A stretch of 64,000 nucleotides of DNA from Pseudomonas sp. DTU_2021_1001937_2_SI_NGA_ILE_001 (GTDB lineage Bacteria; Pseudomonadota; Gammaproteobacteria; Pseudomonadales; Pseudomonadaceae): assembly GCF_032463525.1 (NCBI RefSeq), contig NZ_CP135971.1, forward strand, positions 3,906,001-3,970,000, in the 5' to 3' direction. Positions 1 through 7,883 of the stretch are shown piece after piece. Made by a program: the position numbers and the translations under genes. How positions within the stretch are numbered: position 1 is the stretch's first letter; the number at the start of each line of letters is the position of its first letter. Below the pieces are notes generated by a model, which searched no databases, was not told the DNA's origin, and saw nothing but the letters and a program-made list of their open reading frames with translations.

Positions 1-177
1 GAGGCTGAAACCCAGGCGCTGGGCGTCGCGGATGAAGTGCACCAGTTGAGCGATTTCTTCCGGGTAGTCGCGGTAACCGTTGGCCAAGCGTCGAGCTTGA
101 ATGAGCCCGCGTTCTTCATAGAAACGCAGCGTATCGCGGCTGACGCCGCAGACCTGGGCGAGTTCGCCAATGCGCAT
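1..177 (-). CDS. MerR-family transcriptional regulator, N-terminal part (cut by window edge)
   Basis: Reading leftwards from an ATG at 177-175, the first 59 residues form the winged HTH of the MerR family: MRIGELAQVCGVSRDT, then LRFYEERGLI and NGYRDYPEE. These are the helix-turn-helix and the wing with the family RFYEE signature. The C-terminal effector domain lies outside the window, so the inducer (metal, redox or drug) cannot be told. The gene is divergent from the small membrane protein at 262. The intervening DNA carries a MerR-type promoter with an overlong spacer and a dyad, which fits repression and activation by DNA distortion. Confidence 0.9.
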   Translation of the reverse strand, partial: MRIGELAQVCGVSRDTLRFYEERGLIQARRLANGYRDYPEEIAQLVHFIRDAQRLGFSL

Positions 178-197
178 GAGCACTTCCTTATTCGGGC

Positions 198-229
198 TTG
201 ACCTTGGAGCTTACTCCAGGCTTTAGCCT
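198..229 (+). promoter_or_regulatory. MerR-type promoter/operator with long spacer
   Basis: A -35 box TTGACC (198-203) is followed after 19-20 bp by TTAGCC/TAGCCT (223-229). The spacer holds the dyad TGGAG-CTTA-CTCCA (205-218). A 19-20 bp spacer spanned by an inverted repeat is the hallmark of MerR-regulated promoters. It points rightwards to the membrane protein gene and lies between that gene and the divergent MerR gene. The assignment of regulator to operator is inferred from adjacency. Confidence 0.65.
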
Positions 230-261
230 GATGCCTTCGTTGATTCGAGGGAGTGCAGCAA

Positions 262-684
262 ATGTGGACAACCGCCCAATATCGTCAGTTGGTGCGTGCC
301 AGTGGTCTCTACGACCTGATCATTACAATCGGTTTCGTGACGCCCTGGAGCTTCGCCCTGCTGCAGCAGTGGCTGGGTTCGCTGCACGGCATGCTCGGTT
401 TGAGTGGCCAGATGCCGCTGTTTGAGCCGATGCACGTGATGATGGCCAACCTGATGGGGTCTATCGTCTGCGTTTGGTCCTGGTTGAGGATTCGTCATCC
501 GCAGCGACGCTTCGGCCGCTACGATGCCGCCGGGCGGATCCTGTTTGCCATATGGCAGTTGTATGCCTTGGCTCATGGTGCATCCGGTCTGCTGTGGGTG
601 ATCTTCTCGTTCGAGGTGCTGTGGGCGATCGCACAATGGGCACCGGTCAGGGCGCGGCGCACAGTGGAGCCTCGATGGGCTTGA
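262..684 (+). CDS. small inner-membrane protein, function unknown
   Basis: A 140-residue, strongly hydrophobic protein with about four membrane spans (around residues 13-35, 55-75, 95-112 and 115-130) separated by short loops. A loop RHPQRRFGRYDAAGR carries positive charge, so it should face the cytoplasm. The ATG at 262 was chosen because GAGGGAG (247-253) sits eight bases upstream; a GTG at 253 would overlap that ribosome binding site. I do not recognise a named family. Its only informative context is the MerR-type promoter in front of it, which suggests induction by the divergent MerR regulator. Confidence 0.75.
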   Translation: MWTTAQYRQLVRASGLYDLIITIGFVTPWSFALLQQWLGSLHGMLGLSGQMPLFEPMHVMMANLMGSIVCVWSWLRIRHPQRRFGRYDAAGRILFAIWQLYALAHGASGLLWVIFSFEVLWAIAQWAPVRARRTVEPRWA

Positions 685-814
685 GAGGCTTATAGACCGT
701 GTGTATCACTATCCTGGTCTACAACGCCACCATAGTGCAAATTGCCTGCACCCTGGGTGCCAGTTGGCAGAGATTAATCGATGGCGTTTTTGGCAATTCA
801 GTGTGGGGGACCTA

Positions 815-1723
815 ATGCTTCATAAGCAGCTGATCCGACGGCTAGACTTGATCACCTTACAGCTCTTTGTGGCTGTGCACGAAGAAGGCACGCTGACGCG
901 AGCGTCTTCAAGGGAGGCTATTGCGGTCTCGGCCGCTAGTAAACGGTTGATGGAGCTCGAGGAGGCTTTAGGCGTTCCGCTTTACTCCCGTACAGCCAAA
1001 GGCATGGACCTTACTGCTGCTGGGGAGACGTTGCTACATCACGCTCGACGCATCCTCACTGAGGTGGAGAAGGTTGGAATTGAGGTGGGTGAGCACCTGC
1101 AAGGGCTCAGAGGCTATGTACGGATGCTTGCGAACCTCTCTGCGATCATCCAGTTCCTGCCCGAGGATCTGCACGATTTCGTGCTCAATCACTCTCAGGT
1201 AAAGGTGGATTTGGAAGAGCGCCCGAGCGATGGTGTCGTGCAGGGGATCATCGACGGTGTCGCCGATCTGGGTATTTGTTCGATGGACAGTGAGACCCAC
1301 GGTCTATACCGGGTGCCATATCGTCACGATCGACTGGTGGTAGTGACGCGCAGCGACCATCCACTCGCAGAGCGTGGGCAGGTCGCATTTGTTGAAACGC
1401 TGATGTACGACCACATTGGGCTGCACTCGGCCAGTTCGATCAATAATCGCATCCATGCTGCGGCGAAGGCTTTAGGACAACCCCTCCGTTTACGTATTCA
1501 TGTTCCTGGCTTCGACGCCGTGTGTCGCATGGTCCAGGCCGACATGGGCATAGGTATTTTGCCGTTTAAAGCATTCGAACTGTTTGGCCGAGGTCTGGGG
1601 TTGACAGCGGTGCAACTCAGCGACGAGTGGTCAGATCGAACCTTGGTTCTATTGGTGCGTGAGGGCGAAGCGCTATCGCCAGTCAGCCAACTGCTGTTCG
1701 ACCACCTGCAGCAGCCCCGCTAG
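815..1723 (+). CDS. LysR-family transcriptional regulator of the adjacent catabolic cluster
   Basis: A 302-residue LysR-type regulator. The winged HTH occupies roughly residues 10-70 (LQLFVAVHEEGTLTRAS, then LMELEEALGVPLYSR), followed by the effector-binding domain of LysR_substrate type (about 95-295). The ATG at 815 gives the normal family length and has GGGGA (807-811) just upstream; an in-frame start further upstream would add 38 residues without family character. It is transcribed in the same direction as the CoA-transferase gene 107 bp downstream rather than divergently. A palindromic T-N11-A motif lies in that gap. It probably senses the substrate or an intermediate of the pathway encoded at 1831-7650. 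Confidence 0.9.
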   Translation: MLHKQLIRRLDLITLQLFVAVHEEGTLTRASSREAIAVSAASKRLMELEEALGVPLYSRTAKGMDLTAAGETLLHHARRILTEVEKVGIEVGEHLQGLRGYVRMLANLSAIIQFLPEDLHDFVLNHSQVKVDLEERPSDGVVQGIIDGVADLGICSMDSETHGLYRVPYRHDRLVVVTRSDHPLAERGQVAFVETLMYDHIGLHSASSINNRIHAAAKALGQPLRLRIHVPGFDAVCRMVQADMGIGILPFKAFELFGRGLGLTAVQLSDEWSDRTLVLLVREGEALSPVSQLLFDHLQQPR

Positions 1724-1732
1724 CCTCGTCCG

Positions 1733-1747
1733 TTCGCGAAACGCGAA
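1733..1747. promoter_or_regulatory. Palindromic LysR-type box upstream of CoA-transferase gene
   Basis: TTCGCG-AAA-CGCGAA is a perfect dyad of six-base arms with a three-base centre. Within it T1734 and A1746 are separated by 11 bases, the T-N11-A spacing of LysR-family sites. It lies just after the LysR gene stop and 83 bp before the first structural gene. It lacks a T-tract, so it is unlikely to be a terminator. Confidence 0.45.
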
Positions 1748-1830
1748 AGCCACTTTCCGATATACCGTTGGAGTTTGTTCAACGTGAGCCCCTAGTCTTG
1801 GTGCAAATTCCAAGAAACAGAGGTTGCACC

Positions 1831-3021
1831 ATGACTGCTCTCAACGGACTTCGGGTGATCGAGATCGGTACGCTTATAGCGGCACCGTTTGCTGCCCGCA
1901 TGATGGCCGAGTTCGGCGCCGAGGTAATCAAGATCGAGTCCTTGGGACAGGGAGACCCTCTTCGTAAATGGCGAAAACTGCACGAGGGGACGTCGCTGTG
2001 GTGGTACCTGCAATCCAGGAACAAAAAGTCCATTGCATTGAACCTGAAGTCAGCGTCTGGCATTGCCATCGTCAAGCAATTGGTTGAAAGCGCCGATGTT
2101 CTGATCGAAAACCTGCGCCCTGGGGCGCTGGAGAAGTTAGGCATCGGTTGGGACGTGCTCCACGAGTTGAATCCGAAACTGACTTTGGTACGCATCTCGG
2201 GTTACGGCCAGTCGGGCCCTTACCGAGATCGCCCCGGTTTTGGTGCCATCGGTGAAGCCATGGGCGGAATCCGCTATACCACTGGTACACCCGGCATTCC
2301 ACCTGCCCGCGTAGGCGTAAGTCTGGGTGACTCGCTTGCCTCCATGCACGCCGTAATTGGTGCGCTCATGTCCGTATTGCGTGTCAAGACGGGGCAAGGT
2401 GACGGACAGGTGGTTGATGTATCTCTCGCAGAAAGCGTTTTCAACGTCATGGAAAGCTTGGTACCTGAATACGACATGCTTGGTCATGTCCGGGAACGTA
2501 GCGGAGGTGCTTTGCCTGGCATCGCGCCATCCAACACTTATCCGACGGTAGACAAAGCGTATGTTGTTATCGCAGGCAACAGCGATCCGATCTATAAGCG
2601 CTTGATGACTACGATTGGTCGGCCGGATCTCAGGGATGATCCCGCGTTTGAGCACAACGACGGTCGAGCGGCACAGTGCGAGCTGTTGGATGAGGCAATA
2701 ACTCAGTGGAGCTCCAAGCTGCCCATTGATGCCGTGCTTGAAGCCTTGGAAAAAGCCGAGGTTCCGGCAGGGCGCATCTACTCCGTAGCAGACATCGTGG
2801 CTGATCCACACTACCAAGCGCGCGACATGATTTTGAATGCGGCGCTGCCTGACGGAACTACGGTGAAAATGCCGGGCATCGTACCGAAGCTGTCGGACAC
2901 TCCAGGCTGTGTCAATTGGCAGGGGCCAAGCCTCGGCCAGCACACCCAGGTTGTTCTCGGTGATTTGGGATTGCCTGAAGAAACGATCCAACGTCTGAAG
3001 GATGAGGGAGTCGTGCAATGA
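1831..3021 (+). CDS. Class III (CaiB/BaiF) CoA-transferase
   Basis: A 396-residue member of the CaiB/BaiF family, which moves CoA between carboxylic acids through an aspartyl-CoA thioester. The N-terminal part reads GLRVIEIGTLIAAPFAARMM and EFGAEVIKIE, followed by NLRPGALEKLGIGWD, as in the family. The probable catalytic Asp is D196 in GQVVDVSLAES. The ATG at 1831 follows AGAGG (1819-1823). The gene overlaps the next one by ATGA (3018-3021), so translation is probably coupled. Next to an HMG-CoA-lyase-type enzyme, the natural role is to activate a hydroxy-dicarboxylic acid (citramalate- or 3-hydroxy-3-methylglutarate-like) using succinyl-CoA or acetyl-CoA. The actual substrate is not determined. 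Confidence 0.92.
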   Translation: MTALNGLRVIEIGTLIAAPFAARMMAEFGAEVIKIESLGQGDPLRKWRKLHEGTSLWWYLQSRNKKSIALNLKSASGIAIVKQLVESADVLIENLRPGALEKLGIGWDVLHELNPKLTLVRISGYGQSGPYRDRPGFGAIGEAMGGIRYTTGTPGIPPARVGVSLGDSLASMHAVIGALMSVLRVKTGQGDGQVVDVSLAESVFNVMESLVPEYDMLGHVRERSGGALPGIAPSNTYPTVDKAYVVIAGNSDPIYKRLMTTIGRPDLRDDPAFEHNDGRAAQCELLDEAITQWSSKLPIDAVLEALEKAEVPAGRIYSVADIVADPHYQARDMILNAALPDGTTVKMPGIVPKLSDTPGCVNWQGPSLGQHTQVVLGDLGLPEETIQRLKDEGVVQ

Positions 3022-3953
3022 TCACCGACTACTCCCAACGCCTCATCATCCAGGAGGTATCGCCTCGTGATGGTTTGCAGATCGAACCGGTCTGGGTCGA
3101 AACTGCAGACAAGATCAAGCTCATCAACGAGCTGTCCTTGAGTGGCTTCAGTCGGATTGAAGCCGGCTCATTTGTATCGCCGAAGGCAATTCCTGCTCTG
3201 CGCGATGGCGAAGCAGTATTTCAGGGAATAGAACGTCGACCCGGTGTGGTTTATGTGGCGCTTGTGCCGAATCTGAAAGGTGCCCAGCGAGCCCTGGCGT
3301 CCAAAGCTGATGAGTTGAACTTGGTGTTGTCAGCTAGCCAGAGCCACAATAAAGCCAATATGCGCATGACGCGGGAGCAGTCACTTGCTGCATTCAGCGA
3401 TGTCGTATCGCTCGTCCGGGGCACCCCAGTAACGTTGAATGGCACTGTGGCGACAACGTTTGGTTGCCCTTTCGAAGGCCGCATCGATGAAGATGTAGTC
3501 ATGCGCTTGATTGGCGCTTATCACGAGCTTGGAATGCAAGGTATTACGTTGGCCGACACAACGGGTATGGCAAATCCACGCCAAGTCTACCACCTTATAA
3601 AAAGAGTGCTGACTCAACTTCCCGCCTCACAGCTGACCTTGCATTTTCATAATACCCGGGGTCTTGGGCTGAGCAATGTGTTGGCTGCATACGAGGCAGG
3701 CGCTCGCCGATTCGATGCTTCGCTGGGTGGGCTGGGTGGCTGTCCTTTTGCGCCAGGTGCCTCAGGCAACATCTGCACGGAGGACCTGGCCAATCTTTGC
3801 GAAGAGGTCGGGATCGATACAGGAATTGATCTTCCACATTTGCTCACGTTGTCTCGCTCGCTGCCCTCCTTAGTGGGGCATGAGACGCCGGGGCAAGTGG
3901 CAAAAGCAGGCCGAAATTGCGACCTTCATCCGCTACCTCTAGGTAACGGCTGA
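3018..3953 (+). CDS. HMG-CoA lyase family (HMGL-like) acyl-CoA lyase
   Basis: A 311-residue TIM-barrel lyase of the hydroxymethylglutaryl-CoA lyase family. Visible features are the N-terminal metal site SPRDGLQ (D18), the H-F-H metal ligands (209-211) in LHFHNTRG, and the signature GLGGCPFAPGASGN with the catalytic Cys at about C242. All key residues are present, so it should cleave a 3-hydroxy-3-methyl-type acyl-CoA into acetyl-CoA and a keto acid. Leucine-pathway MvaB/LiuE normally sits with liuABCD genes. Here it is coupled by a 4-bp overlap to a CoA-transferase, which points to a distinct substrate such as a citramalyl-CoA- or HMG-like thioester. That specificity is inference. Confidence 0.9.
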   Translation: MITDYSQRLIIQEVSPRDGLQIEPVWVETADKIKLINELSLSGFSRIEAGSFVSPKAIPALRDGEAVFQGIERRPGVVYVALVPNLKGAQRALASKADELNLVLSASQSHNKANMRMTREQSLAAFSDVVSLVRGTPVTLNGTVATTFGCPFEGRIDEDVVMRLIGAYHELGMQGITLADTTGMANPRQVYHLIKRVLTQLPASQLTLHFHNTRGLGLSNVLAAYEAGARRFDASLGGLGGCPFAPGASGNICTEDLANLCEEVGIDTGIDLPHLLTLSRSLPSLVGHETPGQVAKAGRNCDLHPLPLGNG

Positions 3954-4036
3954 TACCTGCCAAAGCGAAACTGTCGCCAGCCAGACAACAAAAACAATTA
4001 GAGCATTCCCAAGGGACGCTCGCCTGGAGAAACTAA

Positions 4037-5368
4037 ATGTCTATTTCCGTTTCCGCTACTGATGACGGCATTCCTGTCACTTCAATCGACGAAAAAAAGT
4101 TAATATCGAAAGTAGCATGGCGCCTCATGCCATTGATTATGATCTGCTATCTCTTTGCGTTTTTTGACCGTATCAATATCAGTTTCGCGAAGTTTCAATT
4201 GCAGGCGGATCTTAGCCTCAGTGATACAGCCTACGGACTCGGCGCTGGCCTGTTTGTCGTGGGGTACGTCCTGTTTGAAGTTCCGAGCAACATGATGCTG
4301 TACAAAGTTGGAGCCAGACGCTGGATCGCCCGCATCATGATGTCCTGGGGACTTGCTACTGCGCTGATGGTCTTCGTCACAGCAGAGTGGCAATTTTACA
4401 TCTTGCGATTTCTGATCGGTGCCATGGAGGCGGGCTTTGCCCCTGGGGTGCTCTACTACCTCACTCTTTGGTTCCCGCAAAACTATCGTGGTCGAATCAC
4501 CTCCATGCTCTTCTTGGCGTCGGCGTTTGCAGGTCTCATCGGAGCACCCGTTTCCGGCTTGGTGTTAGGCCACATGGACGGATTGTTCGAGATGCGTGGC
4601 TGGCACTGGTTGTTTCTGCTCGGGGGACTTCCCTGCATCGCACTGGGTCTGGTCGTTCTGCTCACCCTGAAAGACCGCATCAGTGACGCCAACTGGTTGA
4701 GCTCGGATGAGAAGTCCTATCTCGCTAGCCGGATCGCGAGCCATGAATTGAACAAGCATGAAGGGTCTCTGCTGACGGCACTACGGCTTCCAGGATTTCT
4801 GATGCTGGCGTTGATCTACTTCCTGATCCAAGTAGCATCCTACGGTCTGAATTTCTGGGCTCCGCAGCTCATTCGTAGCGCCGGCATAGAAAGTGCGACA
4901 ACCATCGGGCTGCTGACCGCAGTGCCTTATGTGTGTGGGGCTATCAGTATGGTGGTAGTCGGTCGTTTGTCCGATGCCACGGGCGAGCGGAGAAAGTTTG
5001 TATGCGGCTTGGTCACCATCGGTTCTATTGGCTTCTTTAGTGCCGGTATTTTTGAGGCACATATTCTTTATCTCACCGTGGCGCTGGCACTCTTGGGTGC
5101 AGGTATTATCGCCTCTATCCCTACCTTCTGGTCACTCCCTCCTAAACTGCTTGCTGGCGCAGGGGCCGGAGCTGCTGCGGGGATTGCGCTCATCAATACG
5201 ATGGGACAGGTTGGCGGAATTGTGAGTCCTGTAATGGTGGGCTTTATTAAAGACGTTACTGGTAGCACCACCCCGGCGCTCTATTTGATTGGTGCTACCT
5301 GCCTGATTGCAGCGGCACTGTTGATCTGGGCATTGCCTGAGAGCTTGAGGAAGTTGGATAAAAACTGA
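4037..5368 (+). CDS. MFS transporter, anion:cation symporter (ACS) type
   Basis: A 443-residue major facilitator protein with about 12 membrane spans. The N-terminus reads WRLMPLIMICYLFAFFDRIN, with the ACS-family FFDRINISFAK motif before TM2. A cytoplasmic loop between TM6 and TM7 lies near residues 200-240. ACS carriers in Pseudomonas commonly bring in organic anions (phthalate, tartrate, glucarate, 4-hydroxyphenylacetate types) with protons. A ribosome binding site GGAGAAAC (4025-4032) precedes the ATG. It sits between the lyase gene and the LeuC/LeuD pair, so it probably imports the substrate of this pathway. Confidence 0.9.
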   Translation: MSISVSATDDGIPVTSIDEKKLISKVAWRLMPLIMICYLFAFFDRINISFAKFQLQADLSLSDTAYGLGAGLFVVGYVLFEVPSNMMLYKVGARRWIARIMMSWGLATALMVFVTAEWQFYILRFLIGAMEAGFAPGVLYYLTLWFPQNYRGRITSMLFLASAFAGLIGAPVSGLVLGHMDGLFEMRGWHWLFLLGGLPCIALGLVVLLTLKDRISDANWLSSDEKSYLASRIASHELNKHEGSLLTALRLPGFLMLALIYFLIQVASYGLNFWAPQLIRSAGIESATTIGLLTAVPYVCGAISMVVVGRLSDATGERRKFVCGLVTIGSIGFFSAGIFEAHILYLTVALALLGAGIIASIPTFWSLPPKLLAGAGAGAAAGIALINTMGQVGGIVSPVMVGFIKDVTGSTTPALYLIGATCLIAAALLIWALPESLRKLDKN

Positions 5369-5586
5369 GGACTTATACAGGCCTGGATGTCTCGAACACC
5401 CTCGGTAGATCCAAAGTAACCTCGGTATTAAATGTCATTAGGTACTTAAGAGGCCGTGCTCTATGAGCGTGCTCTCGGCTAAGTACTGCCCGCGTCCGCT
5501 TATCCGGTTCCGCTTTGCCCCATCCCCCCGCACAACGCAGGGTCAAAGTGGAGCCGGGTTCGCTGGCCCCTAATAAGAGAATTGCA
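5369..5586. other. 218-bp gap before the leuC-like gene
   Basis: No open reading frame of note and no clear terminator. The sequence is less GC-rich than its surroundings and could hold a separate promoter for the leuC-like/leuD-like pair. I cannot point to a convincing -35/-10 pair, and the LysR palindrome at 1733 is not repeated here. Confidence 0.3.
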
Positions 5587-6990
5587 ATGAGCCCGATTAC
5601 CCTTTTTGAGAAAATTTGGCGTCGTCATGCGGTTCTAGATACGGATGATGGCCAAACTCTGCTGTATATCGATTTGCAGCTGATCAATGAAGTAACAAGC
5701 CCCCAGGCATTCGATGCTCTGCGGATGAATGGACTCCGTCCATGGCGCGCAGATTCTGTGCTGGCCACTGCCGATCATAACGTTCCGACCAAGGATCGCC
5801 CCAAAGGCATCACGGACGACATTGCACGCCGCCAAGTCAATACGCTTGAGCGAAATTGCGCAGAATTCAACCTGACGCTTTTCGGTATGGACGATCACCG
5901 TCAAGGGATCCTTCATGTAATCGGGCCTGAACAGGGGCTTACGCTTCCTGGGATGTCGATCGTGTGCGGCGACTCTCACACCACAACCCATGGTGCCTTT
6001 GCTGCACTCGCTTTTGGAATTGGTACGTCGGAAATTGAGCACGTTCTGGCAACGCAATGTCTTTCGATTAGAAAGCTCAAAAGCATGCGTGTCACCATTG
6101 ATGGCAATCTTAATCCTTACATAACGTCAAAGGATCTCGCCTTAGCGCTGATCGGTAGCATGGGTACCGCCGGCGCTACCGGGTATGCCATTGAGTTTGC
6201 GGGCTCTACAGTCGAATCCATGTCTATGGAAGCGCGTATGACACTTTGCAACCTGGCAATCGAGGCCGGTGCGCGTTGTGCCATGGTGGCATTTGACGAC
6301 ACGACCGCAGCGTACATCCGAGGCAAGCCGATGGCACCGACGGGCCAGCGGTGGGACGATGCCGAGCGCTACTGGCGTACGCTGCGCAGCGATGCGGGGG
6401 CGGTGTTCGACGCAGAAATTCGCATGGAGGCGAGCTCGATCAGGCCGCACGTCACGTGGGGGACCTCTCCGGAAATGGTCACGAGTATCGACGGATGTGT
6501 GCCCTCTCCTCAGGAAGAGCTCGACCCGGTCAAGCGCCAAAGTATTGATCGGGCTTTAAAGTACATGAACCTGAAACCTGGCACGGCAATACGTGACATC
6601 TTTCTGGATAAGGTTTTCATTGGTTCCTGTACGAACTCTCGGATTGAAGATCTGCGCCTGGCCGCGTCCGTAGTCGCAGGCAAGAAGGTAGCCAAAAATA
6701 TTAAACAGGCACTTGTCGTTCCTGGCTCGGGCTTGATCAAAAAGCAGGCCGAGTCTGAGAGGCTTGATCGTATCTTCATCGATGCCGGCTTTGAGTGGCG
6801 GGACGCCGGATGCTCGATGTGTCTGGGAATGAACGAGGACCGGCTGACTGCCGGGGAGCGTTGTGCCTCGACCTCAAATCGAAATTTTGAAGGACGCCAA
6901 GGCCCAGGGGGGCGGACTCATCTTGTCAGCCCAGCAATGGCAGCTGCTGCCGCCATTGCAGGTCACTTTGTCGATATTGAAGAGGTATAA
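5587..6990 (+). CDS. leuC: LeuC-type hydro-lyase large subunit (3-isopropylmalate dehydratase family paralogue)
   Basis: A 467-residue aconitase-superfamily protein close to bacterial LeuC in length and motifs. It has [49 protein letters not shown], and the three cluster cysteines in GSCTNSR (C348) and CSMC (C409, C412) that bind the 4Fe-4S cluster. AAGAGA (5575-5580) precedes the ATG. The housekeeping leuCD of pseudomonads normally sits next to leuB and asd, so this pair beside a CoA-transferase and lyase is probably a catabolic paralogue. LeuCD enzymes also hydrate citraconate to citramalate, which would feed the neighbouring enzymes. The exact substrate is unproven. Confidence 0.88.
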   Translation: MSPITLFEKIWRRHAVLDTDDGQTLLYIDLQLINEVTSPQAFDALRMNGLRPWRADSVLATADHNVPTKDRPKGITDDIARRQVNTLERNCAEFNLTLFGMDDHRQGILHVIGPEQGLTLPGMSIVCGDSHTTTHGAFAALAFGIGTSEIEHVLATQCLSIRKLKSMRVTIDGNLNPYITSKDLALALIGSMGTAGATGYAIEFAGSTVESMSMEARMTLCNLAIEAGARCAMVAFDDTTAAYIRGKPMAPTGQRWDDAERYWRTLRSDAGAVFDAEIRMEASSIRPHVTWGTSPEMVTSIDGCVPSPQEELDPVKRQSIDRALKYMNLKPGTAIRDIFLDKVFIGSCTNSRIEDLRLAASVVAGKKVAKNIKQALVVPGSGLIKKQAESERLDRIFIDAGFEWRDAGCSMCLGMNEDRLTAGERCASTSNRNFEGRQGPGGRTHLVSPAMAAAAAIAGHFVDIEEV

Positions 6991-6996
6991 GCCACT

Positions 6997-7650
6997 ATGC
7001 GCCCATTCACATATCTCAAAGGCAAGGTTGTTCCATTAGACCGCGCCAATGTGGACACTGACGCCATCTTGCCAAAGCAGTTTTTGATGATCATCGAGCG
7101 CAGCGGTTTTGGCCAGCACCTGTTCGATGAGTGGCGTTATCTGGATCATGGGGAGCCCTATCAGGACTGCTCTAAGAGGCCTCTTAATCTAAGCTTTCCA
7201 TTGAACCAGCCTCGTTTTGAGGGGGCTGAAATTTTGCTGGCTCGGGGCAACTTCGGTTGTGGTTCTAGCCGTGAACATGCACCGTGGGCTTTGCATGACT
7301 GGGGGATCAGGGCAATTATTGCCCCGAGTTTTGCTGAAATATTTTATGGAAATTGCTTCAAAAACGGGATTCTGCCAATCGTGCTTGACGAGGCTACTGT
7401 CGAAAAGCTGTTCGTCGCCGTTGAGCGCATGCCAGGCTACCAACTCTGGGTTGATCTTGAAACACAGTCGGTCATAGATGATCAGGGCCTCCGAGTTGAG
7501 TTTGATGTGGACCCGTTTCGAAAGCATTGCTTGCTTAATGGTTTGGACGAAGTCGGTATGACGTTGCTGAAGTCCAGCACCATCAGGGAGTTCGAGAAAG
7601 CTCGAATAGCATTGGAACCGTGGCTGTATGACAGACTCCAGCGACAGTAG
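6997..7650 (+). CDS. leuD: LeuD-type hydro-lyase small subunit
   Basis: A 217-residue swivel-domain subunit of the LeuC/LeuD heterodimer. Typical motifs are [12 protein letters not shown] near the N-terminus and [20 protein letters not shown], which holds the substrate-binding Ser-Ser-Arg, followed by [19 protein letters not shown]. It starts six bases after the leuC-like stop, with GAAGAGG (6979-6985) as ribosome binding site, so the two subunits are made together. It is the last gene of the cluster, and an 11-bp perfect inverted repeat follows at 7660-7699. Family assignment is firm; its use in a catabolic rather than a leucine role is inference. Confidence 0.88.
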   Translation: MRPFTYLKGKVVPLDRANVDTDAILPKQFLMIIERSGFGQHLFDEWRYLDHGEPYQDCSKRPLNLSFPLNQPRFEGAEILLARGNFGCGSSREHAPWALHDWGIRAIIAPSFAEIFYGNCFKNGILPIVLDEATVEKLFVAVERMPGYQLWVDLETQSVIDDQGLRVEFDVDPFRKHCLLNGLDEVGMTLLKSSTIREFEKARIALEPWLYDRLQRQ

Positions 7651-7659
7651 TGACTTTCA

Positions 7660-7699
7660 CCCCTACTACAAGAAGTTCTTCACTGGTCTGTAGTAGGGG
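7660..7699. terminator. Perfect 11-bp inverted repeat after leuD-like gene
   Basis: CCCCTACTACA (7660-7670) pairs exactly with TGTAGTAGGGG (7689-7699) across an 18-base loop, which itself contains the small palindrome AAGAAGTTCTT. No U-tract follows, so termination may be weak or Rho-assisted. It lies 9 bases after the leuD-like stop and about 185 bases before the convergent comM stop. Confidence 0.5.
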
Positions 7700-7883
7700 G
7701 GGCGCGGATCTGGAGCAAGTGCCGGCCTTATCGCCGAAAAGCCGGCGTCTGAAAAGCGCGTCATTTTTCGAACAGCGTCCAGGAGTGGTCAATATTGGCG
7801 CAATGCCTTGTCGTTGCATACGCGTCAGCACTTTCGGTTCGATGCCTGGAATCTGACCTCGGGTTACTACCGCTTCAGCTTGA

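Noticed and set aside
7700..7883. Small plus-strand frame after the leuD-like gene
   Set aside because: Short, with no ribosome binding site or family pattern; probably non-coding sequence between convergent genes.
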